A DNA stretch of 64,000 nt from Neptunitalea chrysea. GTDB lineage: Bacteria; Bacteroidota; Bacteroidia; Flavobacteriales; Flavobacteriaceae. Below are positions 18,325 through 27,300 of this stretch, piece by piece. Each line of letters starts with the position of its first letter. Position 1 is the stretch's first letter. Under the pieces are notes generated by a model. That model ran no database searches. It had not been told where the DNA came from and saw nothing but the letters and a program-made list of their open reading frames with translations. The stretch is from NCBI RefSeq assembly GCF_027924145.1, contig NZ_BRVP01000019.1:1-64000 (forward strand). The letters are read 5' to 3'. The translations under genes were made by a program, and so were the position numbers.

Positions 18325-19569
18325 ATGAAGTTAAGTCAAGTTTTTGAGAATATAAGAATTGCTTTTGATGCGATCAAAAGCCAGATATTAAGAACCATTT
18401 TAACTGTTCTAATTATTTCTATTGGTATTACAGCTTTGGTAAGTATCTTAAGTGTTGTTAGTGCCCTTGAAAATACGATTAGAAATGACTTTGCTTCCAT
18501 GGGAGCTAACACCTTTTACCTTACTAGATATAGTAGTGATTACAGAGCTGAAGGTTCTGGAGAAAAAGTTAAGATTAATCCTCAAATCACCTATGCACAG
18601 GCAACTGATTTTAAAGAAAAATTTGCATATGCGTATGCTGAAACTAGTATTTCTTTTACAGCTACAGGTGCTGCCGAAGTAAAATATCAGAATGAAAAAA
18701 CCGATCCCGAAGTTTCTGTATTGGGAGTAGATGAATTCTACACTACGAATAGTGGTTTAGCTGTAGATAGCGGTAGAAACTTCTCACCTACCGATATTAA
18801 AAACAACATATATGTATGCATTTTAGGTTCTTCTTTTAAAGACAAATTATTTAAAGATATAAATCCTATTGGTAAAACTATTAGTGTACGAGGTGCTCGT
18901 TTTAAAGTAATTGGTATTTTAGAAGAAAAAGGTTCTACTTTTGGTAATAACCAAGATAATCGTGTGTTAATACCAATTCAATTAGCACGTTCTATATATT
19001 CTCTGCCTAATATTAATTATAGCGTTAGCGTTAAAGTAAGTCAAAAAGAATTTTTAGAAACCTCTGTAGATGACGCAACCTTAATTTTTAGAAATATACG
19101 ATCTTTAACTCCTATTGAAGATAATGACTTTGGCATAAGAAGATCAGACGATTTGATAAACCGTATTACCAGTACCATAGACTATTTAAAATACGCCGGA
19201 TATATTATTGGCGCCATTACCATTTTTGGCTCCTCTATAGCCCTTTTAAACATCATGCTCGTTTCAGTGACTGAAAGAACCCGAGAAATTGGTATTAGAA
19301 AAGCCTTGGGTGCAAAGAAAAACACTATCGTATCTCAATTTTTTGTAGAAACTATGATGATTGCACAAATAGGTGCCTTAGTAGGTATTTTACTAGGTAT
19401 TCTTATAGGTTTCGCAATTTCAAAAGGGATAAAATTCGATTTTATAATTCCTTGGTCAGCAATTATAGCCGCTGTAATTATCTCTGGGGTGGTTGCCCTT
19501 ATCTCTGGCTTATACCCAGCCATTAAAGCTGCTAAATTAGACCCTGTAGAAGCTTTACGTTATGAATAA
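18325..19569 (+). CDS. ABC transporter permease, MacB/FtsX type
   Basis: About 414 residues. One N-terminal membrane segment (about 18-45, [20 protein letters not shown]) is followed by a periplasmic MacB-PCD-type domain (to about 285). Three C-terminal segments form the FtsX domain, including [17 protein letters not shown] and the ending [21 protein letters not shown], which is typical of this family. Members couple to a cytoplasmic ATPase for export or mechanotransmission. No ATPase gene is adjacent, so it must work with one encoded elsewhere. ATG 18325 is preferred over an in-frame TTG at 18316. Confidence 0.92.
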   Translation: MKLSQVFENIRIAFDAIKSQILRTILTVLIISIGITALVSILSVVSALENTIRNDFASMGANTFYLTRYSSDYRAEGSGEKVKINPQITYAQATDFKEKFAYAYAETSISFTATGAAEVKYQNEKTDPEVSVLGVDEFYTTNSGLAVDSGRNFSPTDIKNNIYVCILGSSFKDKLFKDINPIGKTISVRGARFKVIGILEEKGSTFGNNQDNRVLIPIQLARSIYSLPNINYSVSVKVSQKEFLETSVDDATLIFRNIRSLTPIEDNDFGIRRSDDLINRITSTIDYLKYAGYIIGAITIFGSSIALLNIMLVSVTERTREIGIRKALGAKKNTIVSQFFVETMMIAQIGALVGILLGILIGFAISKGIKFDFIIPWSAIIAAVIISGVVALISGLYPAIKAAKLDPVEALRYE

Positions 19570-19571
19570 GG

Positions 19572-20042
19572 TTAACCAATAACAGTACTAAAATGATTAT
19601 ATAATTCACCTTTTGATATAACCGCCCCCTGTTGTATCAAAGTAAATATATCCATTTTTTTATCTACTGAATATGCCTTATTTGCTTTAAAGACACGAAC
19701 TGTATCTTCTTTACAATTAGCAATAAGCCATTCCATACCTTTATTAGTGGTTAAATCTATAGCTACATTGCTAACCTTAAAAGCAATAAGTTTCATATCC
19801 TTTTCACCAAAATAAAATAAGAAAATGTTTTGTTGGTCAACTTTATCGGCATACACTACATTCTCCAATACTTTCTCCCATACCAAATCGCTAAAAATAT
19901 CTATTTCCTGCTCTGCTACATCAGGAGATTCTATTTTTATTTTATTCCATTCATCGGCCGTAATTTGTTGAGTGGCTAAAAATCTAGAAAACTCCTCGTG
20001 CATTTCTTCCAGTTGCTCTTTTGTCAATCGAGAATATTTCAT
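19572..20042 (-). CDS. DUF6495-like cytoplasmic protein
   Basis: 156 residues with no signal peptide or membrane segment, acidic and predicted soluble. The N-terminus (SRLTKEQLEEMHEEFSRFLA) is helical. It includes EQEIDIFSDLVWEKVL and a middle stretch rich in strands (NIFLFYFGEKDMKLIAFKV). From memory it resembles the DUF6495 family of Flavobacteriia, which has no known function. Its 3' end converges on the MacB-like permease with two bases between stops. A promoter box at 20057-20064 abuts that of the T9SS gene on the other strand. Confidence 0.8.
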   Translation of the reverse strand: MKYSRLTKEQLEEMHEEFSRFLATQQITADEWNKIKIESPDVAEQEIDIFSDLVWEKVLENVVYADKVDQQNIFLFYFGEKDMKLIAFKVSNVAIDLTTNKGMEWLIANCKEDTVRVFKANKAYSVDKKMDIFTLIQQGAVISKGELYNHFSTVIG

Positions 20043-20056
20043 AAAATAAATTTTGG

Positions 20057-20064
20057 CAAAAATA
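20057..20064 (-). promoter_or_regulatory. -7 box of DUF6495-like gene
   Basis: On the - strand this reads TATTTTTG, 14 bases before the ATG at 20042. It directly abuts a box of the opposite orientation at 20065-20072. Confidence 0.5.
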
Positions 20065-20072
20065 TAATTTTG
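20065..20072 (+). promoter_or_regulatory. -7 box upstream of first T9SS protein gene
   Basis: TAATTTTG matches TAnnTTTG, 55 bases before the ATG at 20128. It is back to back with the divergent box at 20057-20064. Confidence 0.4.
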
Positions 20073-20127
20073 TACTCAAAATATTACAAAAGGTTTATTA
20101 TATTTAAGATTTCATAACCTAAACCAA

Positions 20128-21909
20128 ATGCTAACTATCAAAAAGTTAATTATATACCTTTCATTTTTATATGTTTTTATAGGGTACTCACAAAGTTCTT
20201 CTATTTCATTATACTCTCAATTTAGTGGAAGATATGATTACACTACGATAGGTAATACGTTAAATACGATCGAAAATAATACCATAGGAAGCCCATGTAC
20301 TATATTAACAAGTTCATCGGCATCCCTGTCGCTTTCAACAGGTGATACCGTGGAAGCTGCCTATTTATATTGGGCTGGTTCAGGTTCGGGTGATTTTGAC
20401 GTTACTTTAAACGGGCAATCATTATCCGCCCAACGAACCTTTAACCTTACTTATAGTGGACGCACATATTTTTCAGGTTTTACAGATGTAACCACTTTGG
20501 TGCAAAATACCGGTTCGGGCACCTATACCCTATCCGATTTAGACTTAACTACCTTAATTACTACCGATCCCTTATATTGCAACAATGCCACCAATTTTGC
20601 AGGATGGGCAATTGTCATCGTATTGCAAAACGATTCATATCAATTAAGAGATATAAATATATATGACGGTTTTGAAATAGTACCGAGTAGTATTGATATC
20701 GTTTTGAATAATTTACAGGTTTATGACACACAGGGCTCTAAAATTGGTTTTTTAGCTTGGGAAGGCGACGCACTATTGGCAACAGAAACGTTAACCATTA
20801 ACGGAACTATAGTTGATAATTTACCAAACAATCCAGCTAATAATGTTTTTAACGGAACGAATTCATTTACCGGAATTTCTGATCTATATAATATGGATAT
20901 AGATTACTATAATTTAGAAAACTATATTTCCACTAACGACACAAGCCTCAGCATATCTCTTACTTCCTATCAAGATGTTGTAATTGTAAACAATATTGTA
21001 ACTGTTTTAAATAGCTTTGTAATACCAGATGCAGCTGTTCAAATAAATAGTTCTACAATAAATTGTGACAGTAGAGAGGCTGCTATAGACTTTTCGGTAA
21101 CCAATTACAATAGCTCAGGGGAATTACCGACGGGCACAACAATTAGTATATACGTAGACGGACAATTATTAGAGAGTATGGTTACCTCTAATAGTATTAC
21201 CCCAGATGAGGAGGAGTATTTCACGGTGTTATTATCTATTCCAAATACGGTACCAGACGACTTTACAGTAACGATTATTGTAGATGAAAATAATTTAGTT
21301 GATGAATATGAAGAAACGAATAACTCATCTACTCTAGATTTAGCTATTCGCTACTCTCCCGAAATTCCGCAACTCGCTAATATGACTTCGTGTGACCTTG
21401 GACATAATTCGGCAATCTTTAATCTAGAATCCCTACTCCCAGCTGTAACCGACATTACATTTACTGGTTTTTTCACATCGGAAGATAATGCCATGTACCT
21501 AACAAATGAAATACTAACCCCTACAACTTACACAAGTACTGCAAATCCACAAACCATTTACTTCAGATATGATAATGATTATTGTTATTCAATAGGTTCC
21601 TTTGAACTTTCAGTATACAATTGCCCACCTATAATTCCACAAGGCTTTTCTCCTAATGGAGATACCAAAAATGATTATTTCAATATTCAGGGATTATGGA
21701 CCGTTTTTGACAAGTTCGATTTAAAAATATACAATAGGTATGGCTCCTTATTATATCAAGGTAATCAAAATACTGAACCTTGGAACGGAATTGCCAACAC
21801 TAATATGATGATCGGTAAAACAGCAACTGTGGGCACCTATTTTTATGTTCTTCGATTAGAAGACGAATTATTTAACGTTTATACCGGATGGGTTTATTTA
21901 AACAAATAA
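20128..21909 (+). CDS. T9SS type B secreted protein with CARDB domain
   Basis: 593 residues. A signal peptide covers about 1-21 (ending IGYSQ). Residues about 30-300 form a beta-rich head (VEAAYLYWAGSGSGDFDVTLNG). A CARDB-type Ig domain follows at about 300-405 (INCDSREAAIDFSVTNYN to IIVDENNLVDEYEETNNSS). One incomplete unit resembling the repeats in neighbouring genes spans about 410-490. The C-terminal 90 residues are the T9SS type B, gliding-motility-associated sorting domain: GFSPNGDTKNDYFN, IYNRYGSLLYQ, then GTYFYVL. Substrate and role are unknown; it is the first of three such genes in a row. Confidence 0.9.
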   Translation: MLTIKKLIIYLSFLYVFIGYSQSSSISLYSQFSGRYDYTTIGNTLNTIENNTIGSPCTILTSSSASLSLSTGDTVEAAYLYWAGSGSGDFDVTLNGQSLSAQRTFNLTYSGRTYFSGFTDVTTLVQNTGSGTYTLSDLDLTTLITTDPLYCNNATNFAGWAIVIVLQNDSYQLRDINIYDGFEIVPSSIDIVLNNLQVYDTQGSKIGFLAWEGDALLATETLTINGTIVDNLPNNPANNVFNGTNSFTGISDLYNMDIDYYNLENYISTNDTSLSISLTSYQDVVIVNNIVTVLNSFVIPDAAVQINSSTINCDSREAAIDFSVTNYNSSGELPTGTTISIYVDGQLLESMVTSNSITPDEEEYFTVLLSIPNTVPDDFTVTIIVDENNLVDEYEETNNSSTLDLAIRYSPEIPQLANMTSCDLGHNSAIFNLESLLPAVTDITFTGFFTSEDNAMYLTNEILTPTTYTSTANPQTIYFRYDNDYCYSIGSFELSVYNCPPIIPQGFSPNGDTKNDYFNIQGLWTVFDKFDLKIYNRYGSLLYQGNQNTEPWNGIANTNMMIGKTATVGTYFYVLRLEDELFNVYTGWVYLNK

Positions 21910-21930
21910 ATCTAAATTAAAATAATAACG

Positions 21931-21938
21931 TACCTTTG
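21931..21938 (+). promoter_or_regulatory. -7 box upstream of second T9SS protein gene
   Basis: TACCTTTG matches TAnnTTTG and ends 26 bases before the ATG at 21965, implying the gene has its own promoter. Confidence 0.5.
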
Positions 21939-21964
21939 AATGCCCCAATTTATAATGGTGTATT

Positions 21965-24268
21965 ATGAAAAGGTTTTTTTTACTTATCATATTATTTTAC
22001 AGTAGTATACAAGCACAAAACGTTCAAGTAGATGCTACTTCATATACCCCTCAGCAATTGGTAGAAAATATTCTTATCAATAGTGGTTGTGTTTCAAATA
22101 TAAGTGTCACCAATTCTGTTAGCGGAAATTTTACTGACGGCATGAAGAGCTTTGGCTATTTTGACGGATCAGGAACATCATTCCCATTTGAACAAGGTAT
22201 TGTAATGAGCACTGGTAGGCTAGACAATGTACCAGGCCCCAATAATAGCCTTAGTGATGATAATGCTAACAACTGGGGAGGTGATACCGACCTTAATAAC
22301 ACACTTGGAATCAACAATACCTTAAATGCCACTATATTAGAATTTGATTTTACCCCATCTTCAAGCAACATTCGTTTTAATTACATTTTTGCCTCCGAAG
22401 AATATCAAGAAAACAATAGTAACACTTGTATCTATTCAGATGTATTTGCCTTTTTAATAAAACCACAAGGAGGCACCTATACCAATATTGCAGTAATACC
22501 CAACACTACTACTCCGGTTCAAGTAACTACCGTACACCCTGAAATACCTGGTGGTTGTGCTGCTGAGAACGAATCCTATTTTGGATCATTTAATAATAGT
22601 AATGCTCCAATAAACTTTAATGGTCAGACGGCGGTATTAACAGCCAAAGCAGATGTTACCCCTAATACGGTATACCACATAAAATTGATTATAGCAGATG
22701 AACAAAATTACCGATACGACTCTGCTGTTTTCTTAGAAGCTGAAAGCTTTACAACATCCGTTGAATTAGGAGAAAATCATACGTTTGCAAATCAAAACCC
22801 TTTATGTCCAAATGAAACACTTCTCTTATCTCCGCAAACCAATCAAACTATAACCGGATATCAATGGTATAAAGATGACGTAGTATTATCAGGAGAAACG
22901 AATAGTACTTATGAAGTTACCACAGCCGGTACCTATAAACTTGAAGCTACTCTTGCTGCAGGCTGTAATGCTACCGATGAAGTAGTTGTTGAATTTAGCG
23001 ATGATATAGTTACCAACGACATAACCTTAACTGAATGTGATTTGGATGGCAATGGACTGACCGTTTATAATCTTACCGGGAATGATCAAACCTTGTTAAA
23101 TAATGATCAAAATTTAACCATAACCGGATATTATTTAAATGAAACCAACGCTTTAAATGGTAATGGTGCTATTGCGAATCCTGATACTTTTTATAATACT
23201 CAACCCAACCAAACTATATATGTTGGTGTAAGTAATAATTATGGATGTGTATCTACTGCACATATTATATTATCAACCATACAAAATCCTGTTGCTACGG
23301 CTTATTTATCAACTTGCACAGCAGATTCAAATAACAATGGCTATGCTACCTTCAATCTTTCAGATGCAGATAATCAAATTACAAACTCAATAGCAACTTC
23401 AGTAAACGTAACTTACTTTCTTTCAGAAGAAGATGCATATTTAGATAACAATCCATTAACCAATACATTTACAAATACGATAGCAAATAACCAAACATTG
23501 TACGTACGGGTAGCCAACAATGATGGGTGCTACGGGATTAGCACTTTAGAATTAGAAGTATTTAATACCCCTAATATACCGGAAGATTCAGAAGTTATTT
23601 ATTGTACAGATATATATCCGGCAACTAAAAAGATCACATCTGGTGTACAAACATCACCTTATTATAGTTTTCTATGGAGTACAGGGGAAACAACTCAAAA
23701 CATACATGTAAACCAACCCGGGAACTACACTGTTACTGTAACAAATCAATATGGTTGTAGCAGTAGTAGAACAATTACCGTTAGTGCCTCTTCTATGGCC
23801 GATCTATCATATACCATAACCGGAACTTACGGTAATAATAATGTAACAATTACCGCAAACGGAACTGGTGATTATATCTACGCTTTAGATTTAGGGGACT
23901 ATCAAGAAGAAGCTACTTTTTATGACCTATCCATAGGAGAACATACCGTATATGTTTCTGATACTAATGGATGTTCAACCAGTTCTATAACATTTAACAT
24001 TATAAATTTCCCTAATTATTTTACTCCAAATAACGATGGTGTTAACGATTATTGGAATGTAATTGGTGATGACACATCAAATTCCACTATCAATTATATT
24101 GAAATTTTTGACAGATACGGAAAACCTATATATAGCTTTAAACCTAACAATATAGGATGGGATGGCACTTATCACAATATCCCTCTCCCCTCTACAGATT
24201 ATTGGTTTGTAGTACACTTTAATAACAATAATAATAGCTACCAAAATAACTTCTCATTACTAAGATAA
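21965..24268 (+). CDS. T9SS type B secreted protein with choice-of-anchor L domain
   Basis: 767 residues. After a signal peptide (1-17, ending SIQAQ), residues about 20-262 form a choice-of-anchor L domain: YTPQQLVENIL, GIVMSTGRL, LEFDFTPSSSNIRFNYIFASEEY, then YHIKLIIADEQ. An Ig-like domain (QWYKDDVVLSGE) covers about 270-345. Two copies of the ~95-residue unit (CDLDGNGLTVYNL; CTADSNNNGYATFNL) come next, then another Ig-like part with WSTGETTQN. The sorting domain starts near 681 (FPNYFTPNNDGVNDYWN). It resembles the N-terminus of the next gene, so the pair probably arose by duplication. Probably surface-anchored or released; function inferred only. Confidence 0.92.
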   Translation: MKRFFLLIILFYSSIQAQNVQVDATSYTPQQLVENILINSGCVSNISVTNSVSGNFTDGMKSFGYFDGSGTSFPFEQGIVMSTGRLDNVPGPNNSLSDDNANNWGGDTDLNNTLGINNTLNATILEFDFTPSSSNIRFNYIFASEEYQENNSNTCIYSDVFAFLIKPQGGTYTNIAVIPNTTTPVQVTTVHPEIPGGCAAENESYFGSFNNSNAPINFNGQTAVLTAKADVTPNTVYHIKLIIADEQNYRYDSAVFLEAESFTTSVELGENHTFANQNPLCPNETLLLSPQTNQTITGYQWYKDDVVLSGETNSTYEVTTAGTYKLEATLAAGCNATDEVVVEFSDDIVTNDITLTECDLDGNGLTVYNLTGNDQTLLNNDQNLTITGYYLNETNALNGNGAIANPDTFYNTQPNQTIYVGVSNNYGCVSTAHIILSTIQNPVATAYLSTCTADSNNNGYATFNLSDADNQITNSIATSVNVTYFLSEEDAYLDNNPLTNTFTNTIANNQTLYVRVANNDGCYGISTLELEVFNTPNIPEDSEVIYCTDIYPATKKITSGVQTSPYYSFLWSTGETTQNIHVNQPGNYTVTVTNQYGCSSSRTITVSASSMADLSYTITGTYGNNNVTITANGTGDYIYALDLGDYQEEATFYDLSIGEHTVYVSDTNGCSTSSITFNIINFPNYFTPNNDGVNDYWNVIGDDTSNSTINYIEIFDRYGKPIYSFKPNNIGWDGTYHNIPLPSTDYWFVVHFNNNNNSYQNNFSLLR

Positions 24269-24284
24269 ATTTTAAGTTTTTTTT

Positions 24285-24292
24285 TATATTTG
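24285..24292 (+). promoter_or_regulatory. -7 box upstream of giant T9SS gene
   Basis: TATATTTG matches TAnnTTTG. The implied 5' leader before ATG 24372 is about 75 bases, unusually long for this window, and contains a small hairpin followed by five T (24331-24350). Confidence 0.4.
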
Positions 24293-24371
24293 TTTTGCCT
24301 TAAATTTATGTTAAACCTACTTATGTAAGAGTCTTTCCCCAAAGATTTTTGCTGCGCTATGTTATTGGAGT

Positions 24372-27300
24372 ATGAATTACAAGTTATTATTTGCATGCAT
24401 ATGTTTATCTTATTTCATGCATGCACAACAAATAGTTGTTGATAACAACTACAGCCCTGAACAATTAATTGAGAACATCCTTTTTCAAGGATGTATTGAC
24501 GTTTCTAATGTTAACTCCCCTATAAATGGTAGTATCAATGGCTTAGTAAGTTATGGCTATTTTGAAAGTTCTAGTTCTAATTTCCCGTTTTCTAATGGAA
24601 TTGTTTTAACTACAGGAAATGTTCTTGATGCAGGAAACACTTTAAACTCAGACTATCTAAACCGAGGAGAAACCGACTGGGGCACAGACAGCGATCTTGA
24701 GAGTGTTTTAGGTGTAAGCAATACCTTAAATGCTACAGTACTTGAATTTGACATTATTTCAGCTTCTAATCAAATTAATTTTAATTACATTTTAGCTTCC
24801 GAAGAATACCTTAATGACTATCCATGTAATTATTCCGATAGTTTTGGGTTTCTAATTAAGCCAACAGGTAGCTCAGGCAGTTATAACAACATCACATTAG
24901 TACCTGGTACAACTACAAATGTATCTACACAAACTATTAGACCTCAAATTGTAGGTTTCTGTAATTCCGAAAATGAACAATATTTTGAAGGATACAATCT
25001 AGGAGATACAAACTACAATGGTAGAACAACGGTTTTAACAGCCACTGCAGCTATACAACCCAACACTTCTTATCATATTAAGTTAATCATAGCAGATCAA
25101 TTTGATGAAAATTTTGATTCCGCTGTATTCATTCAAGGGAATACTTTTTCTGCTGATATAGATTTAGGAGGTACTTTAAGCACCTGCTCTGGCAGTATTG
25201 CTTTAGATACAGGAATTGATAATCCGCAAGCCACCTTTGAATGGTCTTATAATGGCACGTCACTATCCGACACTACCTCTGAGATTGTTGCAGGGCAGTC
25301 GGGCACTTACAATGTAATTGCAACCATACCCTATGCCAACTCGCAATGTGTTATTGAAGACACTGTTGAAGTTACGGTTAATGGAAATGAAATAGCATCG
25401 GCTGTTACTGATTATGAATTATGCGAAGAAACCGAAGGAAGTAATACCGCTACATTTAATCTAAGCAGTAAAGATCCTGAAATAGAAGGATCCGTTTCTT
25501 TTCTTAATCCAACCATTAGCTACTACCCTACAGCTCTTGATGCAGAAAACGAAACAAATGAAATTTTTAACGCTATTACTAACAGTAGTAATCCTCAAAC
25601 TGTTTATGTAAAGCTACAAGACCCTACCTCAAGTTGTGTTGCATACAATTCATTCGATTTAATCGTAAATGAGCTACCTAATATAACTCAACCAGATACG
25701 CTTGTGGCTTGTGGTGCAGAAAATGCTACCACTGCTATTTTTGATTTATCTATTGCAAGCAATCAAGCCATAGGAACCAACAGTTATGAACTAACTTATT
25801 TTGAGACAATAAACGAAGCGGAAAACAACATTAATCCTATAGATGAACTATATACTAGTTCTCCAAAAACAGTCTACATAAAAGCTACTGATACTAATAC
25901 CGGATGCTCAAACATCATTGCAGTTAGTTTAGACATAAACTATGGACCACAATTATTAATTAGTGCGTATGATGCCGACGCCTGCGACTCTGACAGTAAC
26001 GGTTTTACTATATTTAGTTTAACTGACTATACTCAGTACTTTGTTCAAAACCCAACAGATTATACATTCGAATTCTACACTACAGCGGCAGATGCTGCCA
26101 GTGGGACCAATACCATTTCAAATCCGGATACCTTTTCTAATACAGTGCAAGATATTCAGGTTATTTATGTTAAAGTAATTGATCCAATCACAGGATGTTC
26201 TACAATAGCCCAAATTAACCTATACAGTTCTATGATTGTATCTGAAACTCAAACAAACATTTATTACACCTGCGATGATGTATCAAATGATGGGGTTGAA
26301 GAGTTTAATTTAGCAGCTATTGAAGCTTATATACTTAATAACTTAAGTGACACCAATGTTATTTTCTATGAAAACATGAGTGACCTTAACAATAATACAG
26401 GAGCTTTAGATGAAACAATTCCTTATATAAACACACAAAACCCACAAACATTATATATTCTTATTGAAAAAAATGGACTGTGTTCATATGTAGAAGATAT
26501 TGTATTGAAGGTTAACCCTTATTTTGAAGCTACTTCTATTGGAGATCAAACTTTCTGTGATACCGATTCAGATGGTTTTACATCTATTAATTTAGCAGAT
26601 AATTATACCAACTCTATTATTAACGGAAATAACTATACTGTAGCATACTATTTATCTGAAAACGATGCTACGAATTGGACAAATCCTATTACTGTTTTAA
26701 ACAATACCTCCAACCCACAAACAGTTTGGGCTGTTGTAAGAGACGAAACCGGATTTTGCTCAGATATTATTAGTTTTGATATCTTAATTGAAACAGCACC
26801 TGAAACAACTCCAGTAGATGATATATTTATTTGTGATGATAATAATGATGGATTTTATAATGTAAACTTATCCAATCTATCAACGCAATTATTAAACAAT
26901 AACACCACCAATGCTTCTGTAGAATTTTATCCATCGGAAGCTGATGCTGTTAATAGCAGTAATATAATTACAACACCCGATAATTATAACACACAATCTG
27001 CAACTGTTTATGCCAAATGTATAAATGATACTACTGGGTGTTATAATATTCAAACAATTAATGTCATTGTAATATATTTTGAAGCCTTAACAAGCAACAA
27101 TAATAGCTTTACAGTTTGCGAAAGTGATAGCGATGGTGTTGAAGGTATTTTCTTTGAGGATTATGACAATGCTATTGTGCAGAATAATTCTGATATTGAA
27201 GTATTATATTTCACTAATATAACAGATGCTGAAAATAACACCAATGCTATTGATAAAACAACTGCTTTTTTCAACTCCTCAAACCCTCAAGAAATTTACA

